From: CAZTTG01 sp964615935
Lineage (GTDB): Bacteria; Planctomycetota; UBA1135; GCA-002686595
DNA length: 59,495 nt
Direction: 5' to 3'
Assembly (NCBI GenBank): GCA_964615935.1
Contig: CAZTTG010000034.1
Coordinates: 1-59,495 of the forward strand
Shown: piece by piece, positions 32,849-42,319 of the stretch
Position numbering within the stretch: the first letter of the stretch is position 1
How the letters are laid out: each line of letters starts with the position of its first letter
Position numbers and translations under genes: made by a program
The notes under the pieces: model-generated
Told to the model about the DNA's origin: nothing
The model's input: the letters and a program-made list of their open reading frames with translations, nothing else
Database searches by the model: none

Positions 32849-33990
32849 GGAACGAGAACACAGCCGGCGCCCGCGAGCGCCTGGAGGCCCTCCTGGCGCA
32901 GTGCCTGGAGCGCGACGCCACCGACCTGCACCTCAGCTCGGGCATGCCCCCCCGGATCCGGGTGCACGGCCAGCTCGCCCGGCTCGAGGGCGCCGAGGCG
33001 ATCGCGCCCGAGGAGGTCGAGGCCATGGCGCGGGCCATCATGAACGAGCGCCAGCAGGAGGCCTTCCGCGGTGAGCAGGCGGTGGACCTGGCCTTCTCCT
33101 CCCCTGGTGGCGGGCGCTTCCGGGTCAACGTCTTCCGCCACCGCGACGGGGTGGGCATCGCGTTGCGCCGCCTGGAGGAGCGCCCGCTGAGCCTGGAGCA
33201 CTGGAACCTGCCCGAGACGCTGGGGGAGCTGGCCGAGGTGCGGGACGGTCTGGTCATCGCCACCGGCCCCACGGGCAGCGGCAAGACCACCACCCTGGCC
33301 ACCCTGCTGGACCGCATCGTACGCGAGCGCGACTGCCACGTGATCACCATCGAGGATCCGGTCGAGTACCTGCACGCGAGCCGGCGGGCCCTGGTCCACC
33401 AGCGCGAGCTGCACACCGACGCCGAGAGCTTCGAGCGGGCCCTGCGCGCCGCCCTGCGCGAGGACCCCGACGTGCTGCTCATCGGCGAGATGCGCGACCT
33501 GGAGACCCTGCGCGCCGCGCTCACCGCGGCCGAGACCGGGCACCTGGTCTTCTCCACCCTGCACACCGGCGACGCCCCGGGCTCGATCGAGCGCATGGTG
33601 GGGATGTTCCCGTCCAACGAGAAGGACGCCGCCCGCCACCAGCTCTCGATGGTGCTGCGGGCGGTGATCGCCCAGCGGCTGCTGCGCCGCCGCGACGGGC
33701 AGGGGCTGGTGCCCGCGGTGGAGCTCCTGCGCGTCAATCCGGCGGTCGCGAACCTGATCCGCACGGGTCGCACCCAGCAGATCTACTCGAGCATGGAGGC
33801 CGGCGCCGCGGCGGGGATGCAGACCCTGGAGCAGGCCCTGGCCCGCCGGGTGGTGGAGGGCGCGGTCGAGGTCGAGGAGGCCCGCAAGCTGGCCCGCGAC
33901 ACGGGCACCTTCGAGCAGTGGCTGCGGGCGACCCGCGACCGCGGTCACCCGGGAGCCCGCGATCGCGATGCGGCGGGGGCGCGGCCATGA
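32845..33990 (+). CDS. pilT: PilT-type retraction ATPase
   Basis: A 381-residue hexameric secretion ATPase of the PilT class. It begins with the PAS-like N-domain (DATDLHLSSGMPPRIRVHG), then Walker A GPTGSGKTTTLA (about 142), the Asp box TIEDPVEYLH, Walker B DVLLIGEMRDLE and the His box GHLVFSTLHTGDA. The C-terminal region QQIYSSMEAGAAAGMQTLEQ corresponds to the PilT AIRNLIRE../QMxxMIQ../GMQTLD region. In type IV pili, PilT depolymerises the pilus; a PilT is generally absent from type II secretion systems, so the operon has a type IV pilus character. It lies between the PilO-like and PilB/GspE-like genes, coupled by ATGA overlaps on both sides. Confidence 0.95.
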   Translation: MRNENTAGARERLEALLAQCLERDATDLHLSSGMPPRIRVHGQLARLEGAEAIAPEEVEAMARAIMNERQQEAFRGEQAVDLAFSSPGGGRFRVNVFRHRDGVGIALRRLEERPLSLEHWNLPETLGELAEVRDGLVIATGPTGSGKTTTLATLLDRIVRERDCHVITIEDPVEYLHASRRALVHQRELHTDAESFERALRAALREDPDVLLIGEMRDLETLRAALTAAETGHLVFSTLHTGDAPGSIERMVGMFPSNEKDAARHQLSMVLRAVIAQRLLRRRDGQGLVPAVELLRVNPAVANLIRTGRTQQIYSSMEAGAAAGMQTLEQALARRVVEGAVEVEEARKLARDTGTFEQWLRATRDRGHPGARDRDAAGARP

Positions 33991-35600
33991 CGATCACCGC
34001 CGACGAGTTCCTCGACGCCGCGGTGGAGACCGGGCTGATCGAGCCCGAGATCGGCCGCAGCGCCCTGGCCGACGGGAGGGGCGGCGAGGACGCGGTCGAG
34101 CGCCTCGCGATCCGCGGCCGCTTCCCGGCCGAGGCCCTGTACCGCGCCGTGGCCCAGACGCGCGGCCTGCCCTATGTCGACGCGACCGCGGTGCGACCCG
34201 CGGCGGAGCTGGTCGCGCGCCTGCCCGCCTCCCTGCTGCGTCGCTCCCGCATCCTGCCGCTTCGAGCCGACGACGGAACCGCGCTGCTGGCGACCAGCGA
34301 CCCCGGGGACCGGCACGCCCTGGAGGCCGCCACCCGCGTCCTGGGGGGCGGGCTGCAGGTGGCCCTGCTCGAGCCCGAGGCGCTGGAGGGTCTCATCGAT
34401 CGCGCCCTGGACGCGGGCGAGCCAGCGCAGGCGCCCTCCCAGGTGGACTCGGTGGGCCTGCTCGACCGGATCCTGCGCGAGGCCTACCTGCGCCGGGCCT
34501 CCGACGTCCACCTGGAGCCGCAACCCGACGGCCTGCGCGTGCGGGTGCGCATCGACGGGATCCTGCACGAGATCCCGGTCGGCCTCGGCCCCGCCGAGCG
34601 CTCCGCCCTGGTCTCGCGCCTGAAGGTGCTGGCCGGGCTCGACATCGCCGAGCAGCGCGCCGCCCAGGACGGCGGCTTCAACCACCGGCTGCCCTTCCTG
34701 GAGAACGCCGTGCTGGACATCCGCGTCGCCACCCTGCCCACCGAGTGGGGCGAGCGCGCCACCCTGCGCCTCCTGGGCGCCGAGAGCGTCGAGCTGGACA
34801 TGGGGGCGCTGGGGATGTCGGCCGCCGACCTGGAGCGCTTCCGCGAGGTCATCCACGGTCCCTACGGCCTGGTCCTCCTCACCGGTCCGACCGGCAGCGG
34901 CAAGACCACCACCCTCTACGCCGCCCTGAGCGAGATCAACCAGCCCGGCATCAACATCCTGACGGTGGAGGACCCGATCGAGCGCCGCATCCCCGGGGCC
35001 AGCCAGGTCCACGTGGGGGGCAGCGACAAGATCGGCTTCGGCAGCGCCTTGCGGGCCTTCTTCCGGCACGACCCGGACGTGCTCATGGTGGGGGAGGTGC
35101 GCGACCTGGAGACCGCCGACGCCGCACTGAAGGCGGCCATGACCGGCCACCGGGTGTTCAGCACCCTGCACACCAACTCCGCCTGCGGCGCCGTGGGCCG
35201 GCTGACCGACATCGGCTGCGAGCCCTATCGCATCGCCGCCACCCTGCGGGCGGTGGTGGCCCAGCGGCTGGTGCGGCGGGTCTGCCCGCGCTGCGCGCGC
35301 TCGCGGGCGGCGCGGGCCGACGAGCTGCGCTACCTGGGCGTGGAGGAGGCCGAGGTGGCCGAAGCCCGGGGCTGCGCGAGTTGCATCGGCACGGGCTTCT
35401 TCGGCCGGATCGGCCTGTTCGAGTCCCTGTGGATCGACCGCGAGCTGGGGAGCCGGATCGCGCGCGGGGCGGGAGAGGACGAGCTCGAGGCCGCGGCCGG
35501 GGAGCGGCTGCGAACCCTGCGCCAGGACGCGCGCGCCAAGGTGCTGGCGGGCGTGATCGCGGTGGACGAGGCCATGCGGGCCACGGAGCTGGGGGTCTGA
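33987..35600 (+). CDS. PilB/GspE-type assembly ATPase
   Basis: A 537-residue extension/secretion ATPase. An N-terminal MshEN/T2SSE_N domain (about residues 1-140) is followed by the N2 domain (RASDVHLEPQPDGLRVRVRI) and the ATPase core. Core motifs are Walker A GPTGSGKTTTLY (about 300), Asp box TVEDPIERRI, Walker B DVLMVGEVRDLE (about 365) and His box GHRVFSTLHTNSA. A zinc-binding tetracysteine element is present (CPRC near 433, CASC near 462, then GRIGLFE). This enzyme should power pseudopilus or pilus polymerisation at the inner membrane with the neighbouring PilC/GspF platform. The start lies in an ATGA overlap with pilT, and the PilC-like gene begins four bases after the stop. Confidence 0.95.
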   Translation: MTITADEFLDAAVETGLIEPEIGRSALADGRGGEDAVERLAIRGRFPAEALYRAVAQTRGLPYVDATAVRPAAELVARLPASLLRRSRILPLRADDGTALLATSDPGDRHALEAATRVLGGGLQVALLEPEALEGLIDRALDAGEPAQAPSQVDSVGLLDRILREAYLRRASDVHLEPQPDGLRVRVRIDGILHEIPVGLGPAERSALVSRLKVLAGLDIAEQRAAQDGGFNHRLPFLENAVLDIRVATLPTEWGERATLRLLGAESVELDMGALGMSAADLERFREVIHGPYGLVLLTGPTGSGKTTTLYAALSEINQPGINILTVEDPIERRIPGASQVHVGGSDKIGFGSALRAFFRHDPDVLMVGEVRDLETADAALKAAMTGHRVFSTLHTNSACGAVGRLTDIGCEPYRIAATLRAVVAQRLVRRVCPRCARSRAARADELRYLGVEEAEVAEARGCASCIGTGFFGRIGLFESLWIDRELGSRIARGAGEDELEAAAGERLRTLRQDARAKVLAGVIAVDEAMRATELGV

Positions 35601-35604
35601 GGGC

Positions 35605-36828
35605 ATGCCGCTCTTCGAGTTCATCGCCGTGGACGAGGGCGGCCAGGAGGTCACCGGCAGCACCGAGGCCGGCGACCAGCGCGGCGCGGTGGAGCTCCTG
35701 CGGGCGCGCTCGCTGCTGGTGGTGGACATGGAGGAGGTGGCCCGGGCGCCCGCGGCCGCCGGCGATCACGGCGCCCTCCGGCCCGCCCGGCGGCGGCGGG
35801 GCCGGCTGCGCGAGCGGGAGCGGGTGCTCTTCTTCCGCGAGATGGCGCTCATGCTCCGGTCCGGGCTGACCCTGCTGCAGTCCCTGGAGGTCTGCGCCCG
35901 GCAGAGCCCGCGCGCGCGCCTGGCCGACAGCCTCGAGCGCATGGCCCTCGCCATCCAGTCGGGCACCAGCCTCTCCGGCGCCATGGCCGAGGAGCCGCGT
36001 CTCTTCTCCCGGCTCCAGGTGAAGCTGGTCGAGAGCGCCGAGGCCACCGGCGAGCTGGACCCCACCTTCGAGCAGATGGCCGAGGAGATCGAGCGCCGCG
36101 CCGTCGTCCGGCGCCGGGTGCTCACGGGCCTGATGTACCCCTCGGTGGTGATGCTGGTGTCGCTGGGCGTGGCGGTCTTCCTGATCCTGAAGGTGGTGCC
36201 GCGCTTCGCCACCTTCTTCGCCCGCCGCGGCGTCCCCCTGCCGCCGGTGACCAAGGCCCTGGTGGGGGTCTCGGCCTGGATCCAGGCCAACGGTCCGCTG
36301 ATCCTGGTCCTCGTCGCGCTCCTGGCCCTGACGGCCGCCGTGACCCGGCGGAGCGCGCCCGGGCGGCACCTGATGGACCGCGGGGGGCTCCGGCTGCCGG
36401 TCATCGGCCGGCTCCTGACCGTGTCCTCCATGTGGCGGCTGGCGCGCACCCTGTCGGCCCTCTTGAGGAGCGGCCGGACCATCCTGGAATCCCTGCGGAT
36501 CACCAGCGGGGTCCTGGGCAACCGGGCCGTGGCCGCCAGCGTGGTCCAGGCCTCGGATCGGATCCTCGAGGGGCGGGACCTGGCCAGCAGCCTGGCCGGG
36601 GGGCCCATCCCGCCGCAGGTCCCGCAGATCATCGGCGTGGGCGAGCGATCGGGCGAGCTCACCAGCGTGCTCGACGACCTGGCGCGCTTCTACGAGCAGG
36701 AGCTCGAGATCAGCCTGCAGCGCCTGAGCTCCCTGGTCGAGCCGGCCATGATCCTGTTCGTGGGCGGCATGGTGGGCTTCGTCTACGTGGCCTTCTTTCA
36801 GGCGGTCTTCCAGCTCGTGAATCGGTAG
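35605..36828 (+). CDS. PilC/GspF-type platform protein
   Basis: A 407-residue inner-membrane protein with two T2SSF helical-bundle domains (first LFFREMALMLRSGLTLLQSL with SGTSLSGAM; second RLARTLSALLRSGRTILESL with GVGERSGELTSVL). Three transmembrane helices sit near residues 175-200, 230-250 and 375-400, the last being AMILFVGGMVGFVYVAFFQA. The length and topology fit the platform protein that contacts the PilB/GspE ATPase and inserts pilin subunits. The N-terminus MPLFEFIAVDEGGQEVTG is typical. It directly follows the ATPase gene (four-base gap). The next gene's ribosome-binding site begins just beyond its stop. Confidence 0.95.
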   Translation: MPLFEFIAVDEGGQEVTGSTEAGDQRGAVELLRARSLLVVDMEEVARAPAAAGDHGALRPARRRRGRLRERERVLFFREMALMLRSGLTLLQSLEVCARQSPRARLADSLERMALAIQSGTSLSGAMAEEPRLFSRLQVKLVESAEATGELDPTFEQMAEEIERRAVVRRRVLTGLMYPSVVMLVSLGVAVFLILKVVPRFATFFARRGVPLPPVTKALVGVSAWIQANGPLILVLVALLALTAAVTRRSAPGRHLMDRGGLRLPVIGRLLTVSSMWRLARTLSALLRSGRTILESLRITSGVLGNRAVAASVVQASDRILEGRDLASSLAGGPIPPQVPQIIGVGERSGELTSVLDDLARFYEQELEISLQRLSSLVEPAMILFVGGMVGFVYVAFFQAVFQLVNR

Positions 36829-36864
36829 GTGCTCCCCGGCAATCCCGTCAACGAGGAAATGAAC

Positions 36865-37266
36865 ATGTTGCACAAGCAGTGGATGGGACTCCTGACCCTC
36901 TCGATTCTCCTGGGAGCGGTGGCCGGCTCCAGCGGCCAGCAGGCCGACGCTTACGCCTCGCGCCTGCAGGAGCCGGAGCGCGATCCCTTCCGGCCCCCTC
37001 CCGACCTGCGACAGGCCGAGGGGCAGCGGCAGGGCGCGATCTCGGGCCTGCCGCGGATGAACCTCCGGGGCTGGGTCCAGGACGGCGACGGAGTCTCCCT
37101 GGCCCTGCTCGAGATCGACGGCGAGGGCACCATCGTGGTGCGCGAGGGGGAGGAGCTGCGCCTGCACCTGGCCGGGACCGGGGTCCCGCTGCGGATCCGG
37201 GAGATCGGGCCGCGGGGCCTGGTGCTCGAGGTCGGCGAGGAGCGCGACGAGGTGGTGGTGCGATGA
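36865..37266 (+). CDS. PilP/GspC-like periplasmic protein
   Basis: A 133-residue exported protein with a signal peptide or anchor (WMGLLTLSILLGAVAGSSGQQ) and the typical RDPFRPP motif of PilP. The core is a small beta-domain (LRGWVQDGDGVSLALLEIDG; GEELRLHLAGTGVPLRI) like the homology region that bridges inner-membrane PilN/O to the secretin. The ATG at 36865 is preferred because AGGA lies eight bases before it; 36859 is too close to that site. The stop overlaps the secretin start codon (ATGA), as expected for a pilP-pilQ pair. Confidence 0.82.
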   Translation: MLHKQWMGLLTLSILLGAVAGSSGQQADAYASRLQEPERDPFRPPPDLRQAEGQRQGAISGLPRMNLRGWVQDGDGVSLALLEIDGEGTIVVREGEELRLHLAGTGVPLRIREIGPRGLVLEVGEERDEVVVR

Positions 37267-39245
37267 GCGCGCCCGAGCCCGATCGATCTCGCGCGCCGCG
37301 CGCGGGCTTCCGCTGGGCGGCCTTCGCCCTGGTCGCCGCGGCCGGCCTGCTGGTCGCCACGGCCGGTGGCCAGTCCGTCGAGCTGGACCCGGGGGCGCCG
37401 ACCCTCGGCGAGCCGGTCCTGCCCGGCGAGGACCATCCGCTCCGCCGGCTGGAGCTACGGGAGGCCCGGGTGTTCGAGGCCATCCGCCTGATCGCCGAGG
37501 TCTCCGGGCTGAACATCGCGGCCACCGAGGAGGCCCGGGAGAAGCAGGTCAGCCTCTTCCTCCAGGACGTCACCGCCGGCGAGGCGGTCGAGACCCTGTG
37601 CAAGGTCTCGGGCTTGTGGTTCCGCCGCGACGAGACCGCCCGCGCCCTGCGCGTGATGACCACCGAGGAGTTCCAGAAGGACCACGTCATCTACCGCAAG
37701 GACGAGATCCGCATCTTCACCATGCAGCACCCCAACGCGGTGGCGGTGGCGGTGTCCATCGAAGATCTCTTCGGCGATCGGGTGGTGCTCTCGCTGGGGA
37801 TGGATCCCAGCGAGCTGGACTTCATGAGCGGCATGGGCGGCGGCCTGGGCGGCGGCCTGGGGAGCTACGGTGGACAGGGCGGGTTGGGCGGCTACGGTGG
37901 CTACGGGGGATCCGCCGGCTACGGTGGCTACGGCGCGGACCAGGGCTCCCTGGGCCGCTTCTCGCGCTCGGGCACGGGGGCGGGCCGCTTCGCGCGCGGC
38001 ACCGGCGGCGGACGCGGCCAGTACGGGGCCTCCCGCGGCCGGACCGGTCGCGCCGGCGACCTCGAGTCCGAGGGGGTGGTGGACGAGTCCCTGACACCGG
38101 ACCAGCTCGCCCGCCTGGAGGAACAGGTGGCCGCGGGGGGCGAGGTGAGCGGGGAGGCCCTGCGGGGGATCTCGCGCCGGGAGCCGCCCATCTACGTGTC
38201 CGTGAACCGGCAGCACAACCTGGTGGTGGTGCGCACCAGCGACGGCGAGATCATGGACGAGATCGAGCGCCTGGTCACCGAGCTCGATCGGCCCACCCCG
38301 CAGGTGCTCCTGGAGATGAAGATCCTCGAGCTCACGGTGGGGGACACCTTCCGCTCCATCTTCGACTTCGAGCTGGGCACCGGTTCGGACCAGACCGGCC
38401 CGCCCAGCGCCCAGCCGATCAACCCGCTGCTGCCCGACGCCGCCACCGCGCCCCGCAACGTCCTGGGGCTGGGCAACTTCCCCCTGGAGGGGGGCACCCT
38501 GGTGTACCAGTTCCTGAGCGACGAGGTGCGGGCGCGCCTGCAGCTGCTCGCCGGGGACAACCGCCTCAACGTCCTGGCCACGCCCATGGTGATGGCCTCC
38601 AACAACCACCCGGCGCGCATGTTCGTGGGGGAGGAGCGCGTCCTGACCACCGGCGTCAGCACCGACGTCATCACCCCCGCCACCGGCGCCACCTCGGCCT
38701 TCGTGCAGCCCATCACCGAGGTGCGCGACGTGGGCAACACCCTCTTCGTGATCCCCAAGATCAACGCCGACCGCACGGTCACCCTGTTCATCAACCAGGA
38801 CTCCTCCTCGATCCAGGCCAAGAGCGCCACCATCCCGGTGGTCGGAGCCGCGGGCGAGATCAGCGAGTTCGCCATCGACACGGTGAACACCGCCACCCTG
38901 CAGGCCACCGTGGTGGCCAAGGACGGCATGACCCTGGCCATCGGGGGCCTGGTGCGCACCGAGATCCTCGACTCGCAGGAGAAGGTCCCCATCCTGGGGG
39001 ACCTGCCGATCGTCAACCCGCTCTTCCGCCGGGAGGTGCGGGAGCGGCGCAAGACCGAGCTGATCCTGCTGATCACCCCGCACGTGGTGTTCACGCCCGC
39101 CGAGGCGCAGGAGGTCAGCGAGCGGCGCCTGCGCGAGCTCTCCCGCCATCCCTGGGTGGAGGGGGGCGACCGGGTCTACGAGCCGACCTTCGACGAGATC
39201 GAGAAGCGCAGCAAGAACGACCTCTGCCCCGGGGAGGGGGAGTGA
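37263..39245 (+). CDS. PilQ/GspD-type secretin
   Basis: A 660-residue outer-membrane secretin. A signal peptide (FALVAAAGLLVATAGGQS) precedes an STN-like N0 domain (REARVFEAIRLIAEVSGLNI) and an N1 domain (IRIFTMQHPNAVAVAVSIED). A glycine/tyrosine-rich insert follows at about 180-260 (GGLGGYGGYGGSAGYGGYG), then another secretin_N motif (YVSVNRQHNLVVVRTSDGEI). The C-terminal pore (about 340-620) contains VLATPMVMASNN and the family signature VPILGDLPIVNPLF, followed by ELILLITPHVV. It forms the multimeric exit channel for the pilus or substrate. It is coupled by ATGA to the PilP-like gene, and its stop overlaps the start of the downstream lipoprotein, perhaps a pilotin substitute. Confidence 0.95.
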   Translation: MSAPEPDRSRAPRAGFRWAAFALVAAAGLLVATAGGQSVELDPGAPTLGEPVLPGEDHPLRRLELREARVFEAIRLIAEVSGLNIAATEEAREKQVSLFLQDVTAGEAVETLCKVSGLWFRRDETARALRVMTTEEFQKDHVIYRKDEIRIFTMQHPNAVAVAVSIEDLFGDRVVLSLGMDPSELDFMSGMGGGLGGGLGSYGGQGGLGGYGGYGGSAGYGGYGADQGSLGRFSRSGTGAGRFARGTGGGRGQYGASRGRTGRAGDLESEGVVDESLTPDQLARLEEQVAAGGEVSGEALRGISRREPPIYVSVNRQHNLVVVRTSDGEIMDEIERLVTELDRPTPQVLLEMKILELTVGDTFRSIFDFELGTGSDQTGPPSAQPINPLLPDAATAPRNVLGLGNFPLEGGTLVYQFLSDEVRARLQLLAGDNRLNVLATPMVMASNNHPARMFVGEERVLTTGVSTDVITPATGATSAFVQPITEVRDVGNTLFVIPKINADRTVTLFINQDSSSIQAKSATIPVVGAAGEISEFAIDTVNTATLQATVVAKDGMTLAIGGLVRTEILDSQEKVPILGDLPIVNPLFRREVRERRKTELILLITPHVVFTPAEAQEVSERRLRELSRHPWVEGGDRVYEPTFDEIEKRSKNDLCPGEGE

Positions 39246-39946
39246 TGGGCGCGCGCCTCCTGGTCGTCGCCGGCGCCCTCCTGCTCTTCGGCTGTGCCTC
39301 GGTCGAGAGCGGAGCGACGTCCGGCGGGCGCTTCTCCCGGGGCGAGCTGATCGACGTCTTCGTGCGCTGGCGCGAGGCCGAGCGGCGGCGGGATCCCGAG
39401 CTGGCCGAGGAGGTCCTGCACTTCCGGGGTCGCCGGGATCGAGAGGCTCTGCGCCGGGAGCTCGAGGCCCTGCGGACCTTGCCCTCGGGCACCGTGCGGG
39501 CCCACTCCGAGATCCACCTCGCCGGCCATCCGCCGGACTGGGGCGAGGGGGAGTACCTCTTCCTGGAGCCCGCGGGCTCGACCTTCGCACCCCGCCACGC
39601 CCGGATCGCGCGCCGCGCGGACGGCTCGCCGGCGATCGCCTACCAGCCGCCCGTCCTGGGGGTGGCGGAGCGGCGCTCGCTGACGCCCGGGGAGATCCAG
39701 GGTCGCCTCCTCGACGATCGCCTGGCCTTCTGGCGGGGGCTCCAGGGCCGGGCCCTGGCGGAGGAGGTCCAGCGCACCCGCGTCCTGCTCGAGCAGGAGC
39801 TGGCGGCGGTCGAGTACGCCGCGCGCGCCGGCCTGCCCATGGCCCCGCTCGCGCCCGACCCGAGCGATCTCCTGGCCGAGCTCGCCCCGCTCGAGGCGGA
39901 GCAGGCGCGGCAGCTCATCGTCTCGCGGCTCGAGGGCTCCCGGTAG
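39245..39946 (+). CDS. Lipoprotein of unknown function, last gene of the secretion operon
   Basis: A 233-residue lipoprotein: MGARLLVVAGALLLFGCAS has a clear lipobox, LFGC. The rest is charged and mostly helical (LIDVFVRWREAERRRDPELA) with a central segment (GEYLFLEPAGSTFAPRHARI) of beta character. I do not recognise a family. Its TGATG start overlaps the secretin stop, so it may be a secretin-assembly lipoprotein with a pilotin-like or TPR-replacing role; that is inference from position only. The 240 bases after it hold no gene that I recognise. Confidence 0.72.
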   Translation: MGARLLVVAGALLLFGCASVESGATSGGRFSRGELIDVFVRWREAERRRDPELAEEVLHFRGRRDREALRRELEALRTLPSGTVRAHSEIHLAGHPPDWGEGEYLFLEPAGSTFAPRHARIARRADGSPAIAYQPPVLGVAERRSLTPGEIQGRLLDDRLAFWRGLQGRALAEEVQRTRVLLEQELAAVEYAARAGLPMAPLAPDPSDLLAELAPLEAEQARQLIVSRLEGSR

Positions 39947-40186
39947 CGGTTCGACTCAGCCGAAGAGGACCGGGCCGAGCTGCGCTCCAGCCGCGTCATC
40001 TACACTCCTCCAAATGGACGACGAGGGCGTCCTGGCCAAGAGGGCGGGCGAATCGCCAGGCTGCGGCCGCCTACCGGCGATCGAGGGGACTCTTCACGCC
40101 CAGCGGTCCGCGGGGAGTGGGCGTCCTGGCCCCGATTGCCTACCCTGGATGAGTCCCTCCCCACCCGAAAGACGCGGAGACCCGGT

Positions 40187-42286
40187 ATGAAGCGCTTCCT
40201 CGCCCTGCCGCTCGGAGTGGTCCTCCTGGCGGTGCTCGTCGTGCTGATCACGGGCGTCCTCACCCGGCCGCCGACCGGCGTCTCGCCGGCGGATGCGGGC
40301 GAGCCCGGCCCGGCTCCCGAGGCCGAGGCTCCGGTGTCCACGATCGCGGAGCTCGCCCCCTCCGATCTCGCGGTCGAGCGGGAGGCGGCGGAGATCGTCG
40401 AGGACGATTCCCCGGTGGAGGTGGAGGCCAGGCCGCGCGGAGGGCGGATCACCGTCCGCGGTACGATCGTCGTCCTCGACGCCGAGGAGGTCGAGCACCC
40501 CTCGGAGAACGGGAGCTTCACTCCGGTCCTCTGGAAGGGCAACACCGGGAGGCACGGTCCCTCGGTCGAGATCGTCGGAGGGCGCTTCGAGCTGAGCATG
40601 CGCCCCGATCGGCGTCTGGGCGTGGACGAGCTGAAGCTCGGCGATCGGGCTGCCCGGCTCCTGGATGACGAGCACATCGCCGTCGCCGAAGGCGAAGTCG
40701 TCGAGCTTCGAGCCGTGTGGCTCAGGACGACGATCCTGAGGGTCGTGGACGCGGAATTCCACGCCGATCTCCCCGACGTGGAGGTGGTGCTCTGCTCGAG
40801 CTGGAGGTTCGACGACATCCCCCACCCGGGGGACTACTCGCCGGAGGACGTCCTCTATTCCGGCGTCCACTCCCCCATCGAGATCGCTCCGGATGACGTG
40901 CCCGGGGAGAGGAGCAGGCTCGCGGTGCTCTGGGCCCGCTCGCCCGGCTACTCCTGGGGCCGCGTCCAGGTCGACTTCGAGGTGGGTGGTGAGCGGATCC
41001 TGACCCTCGAGGCCGCCGCCGAGCTCGAGGTCAGCATCCTGAACCTGGATCAGGGCCCCCCGACTCCGGGGGCGCCCGTGCCGCAGCCCGTCCTGCGCCT
41101 GCGCCCCCACTCGGAAGCCGAGGCCGATCCGCAGCCTTCCCTGGGCGGCGCGGAAGGCGTTTCGGTCGAGGTCCTCGCCGAGGACGCGGGCCTGGATCAG
41201 GAGGAGCTGGAAGCCCTGCTCCGCAGGGCGAGGGAGGAGCCTCCGCTCCGCGGCCGGCCCCTGCTGGAGGAGCGCCCCGAGGTGGACGGGCCGACCCTGC
41301 TGACGGGTCTGGTCCCCGGCGAGGTGAGCGTGAGCGTGGAGGTGGGGGACTGGTGGGAGGACACCCGCCTGCTCCTGGGGTGGACGACGGTCGTGCTGGA
41401 GGCCGGCCGACGGGCGCGGGTGACGCTGGAGCTGGAGGATCTGCCCATCTTCGAAGCGCCCGTCCCGCTGGCCGGCACCCTCTTCCTGCCGCCCGCCTGG
41501 GGCAAGGCCGGCCTGGGCTTCACCCTCGAGCCGATGGACCTGCCCGACGTCGACTACGAGGATCACATCCGCATCCGACGCTCCAAGCTGGAGCCCGTGG
41601 CCGGGCGGGAGGGCCTCTACCGCTGGTCCGCCGGCGACGTGATCCCGGGCAGGTACGAGGCCAGCTTCTCGGATCTCGAGCTGCAGCACGTGTTCCACGT
41701 TCCCATCGGAGGCCTCCTGAACGCCCACATCGAGATCGGCGAGCCCGCGGACGTCTGGGTCCACGTCCTGGACGGCGTCACCGGAGAGTCGATCCCCCTC
41801 GACAACGTGAACTGGACCTGCGAGCGCCCCACGCCGCTCAGCGGCGGCAGCCTGGGTTCGGCCCCGCCGGACGAGGAGCGCGGCGGCTATCGCTTCCGAG
41901 CCCCGGCCGGGCGAGTGCAGATCCACCTCTGGGAGGACGGCTACGAGTTCTACAACGAGCACCACGAGGTCCGGCCCGGCACCAACGAGATCACCGTGCA
42001 CCTGGTGAGATCCTGCGGTCTGGTGATCTCGGCTCAGGAGGACGGCAAGCCCCTGCCCTACGACCTGATCGAGGATCACATCCAGATCGAAGAGGTGGAT
42101 GGCCAGGGCCGGGGGCGGAGCTGGGGCTATCGGGGCGACGCGACGAGGATCGGCCTGACGAATCCCGGCCTGTACGAGATCCGCCTGGAGCCCCTGGAGG
42201 GCTACCAGCCGGTCGAGCCGCAGCACGTGCAGGTCCCGCCCGGCGAGTTCGTCGAGCACGTGGTGGTCCTGCACCGCATCCCGTGA
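40187..42286 (+). CDS. Membrane-anchored or secreted beta-sandwich-rich protein (carboxypeptidase-regulatory-like)
   Basis: A 699-residue protein with a hydrophobic N-terminus (FLALPLGVVLLAVLVVLITGVL), probably an uncleaved anchor or signal. An acidic low-complexity linker (about 30-95) is followed by an all-beta extracytoplasmic part. It contains repeated units such as LRVVDAEFHADLPDVEVVL, VWVHVLDGVTGESIPLDNV and LVISAQEDGKPLPYDLI, typical of carboxypeptidase-regulatory/Cna-B-like beta-sandwiches that decorate surface proteins. GGAG lies eight bases before the ATG. No enzymatic motif is seen. Being 240 bases after the secretion operon on the same strand, it might be a substrate of that system, but this is speculation. 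It converges with the hspQ-like gene. Confidence 0.8.
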   Translation: MKRFLALPLGVVLLAVLVVLITGVLTRPPTGVSPADAGEPGPAPEAEAPVSTIAELAPSDLAVEREAAEIVEDDSPVEVEARPRGGRITVRGTIVVLDAEEVEHPSENGSFTPVLWKGNTGRHGPSVEIVGGRFELSMRPDRRLGVDELKLGDRAARLLDDEHIAVAEGEVVELRAVWLRTTILRVVDAEFHADLPDVEVVLCSSWRFDDIPHPGDYSPEDVLYSGVHSPIEIAPDDVPGERSRLAVLWARSPGYSWGRVQVDFEVGGERILTLEAAAELEVSILNLDQGPPTPGAPVPQPVLRLRPHSEAEADPQPSLGGAEGVSVEVLAEDAGLDQEELEALLRRAREEPPLRGRPLLEERPEVDGPTLLTGLVPGEVSVSVEVGDWWEDTRLLLGWTTVVLEAGRRARVTLELEDLPIFEAPVPLAGTLFLPPAWGKAGLGFTLEPMDLPDVDYEDHIRIRRSKLEPVAGREGLYRWSAGDVIPGRYEASFSDLELQHVFHVPIGGLLNAHIEIGEPADVWVHVLDGVTGESIPLDNVNWTCERPTPLSGGSLGSAPPDEERGGYRFRAPAGRVQIHLWEDGYEFYNEHHEVRPGTNEITVHLVRSCGLVISAQEDGKPLPYDLIEDHIQIEEVDGQGRGRSWGYRGDATRIGLTNPGLYEIRLEPLEGYQPVEPQHVQVPPGEFVEHVVVLHRIP

Positions 42287-42319
42287 GGGTGCGGGCGCCG
42301 CCTGACACGGCTGGTGGCC

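Noticed and set aside
37840..37940. A DNA repeat array or CRISPR-like element in the GGCTACGGT repeats
   Set aside because: These are in-frame Gly/Tyr codon repeats within the secretin gene, without spacers of constant length.
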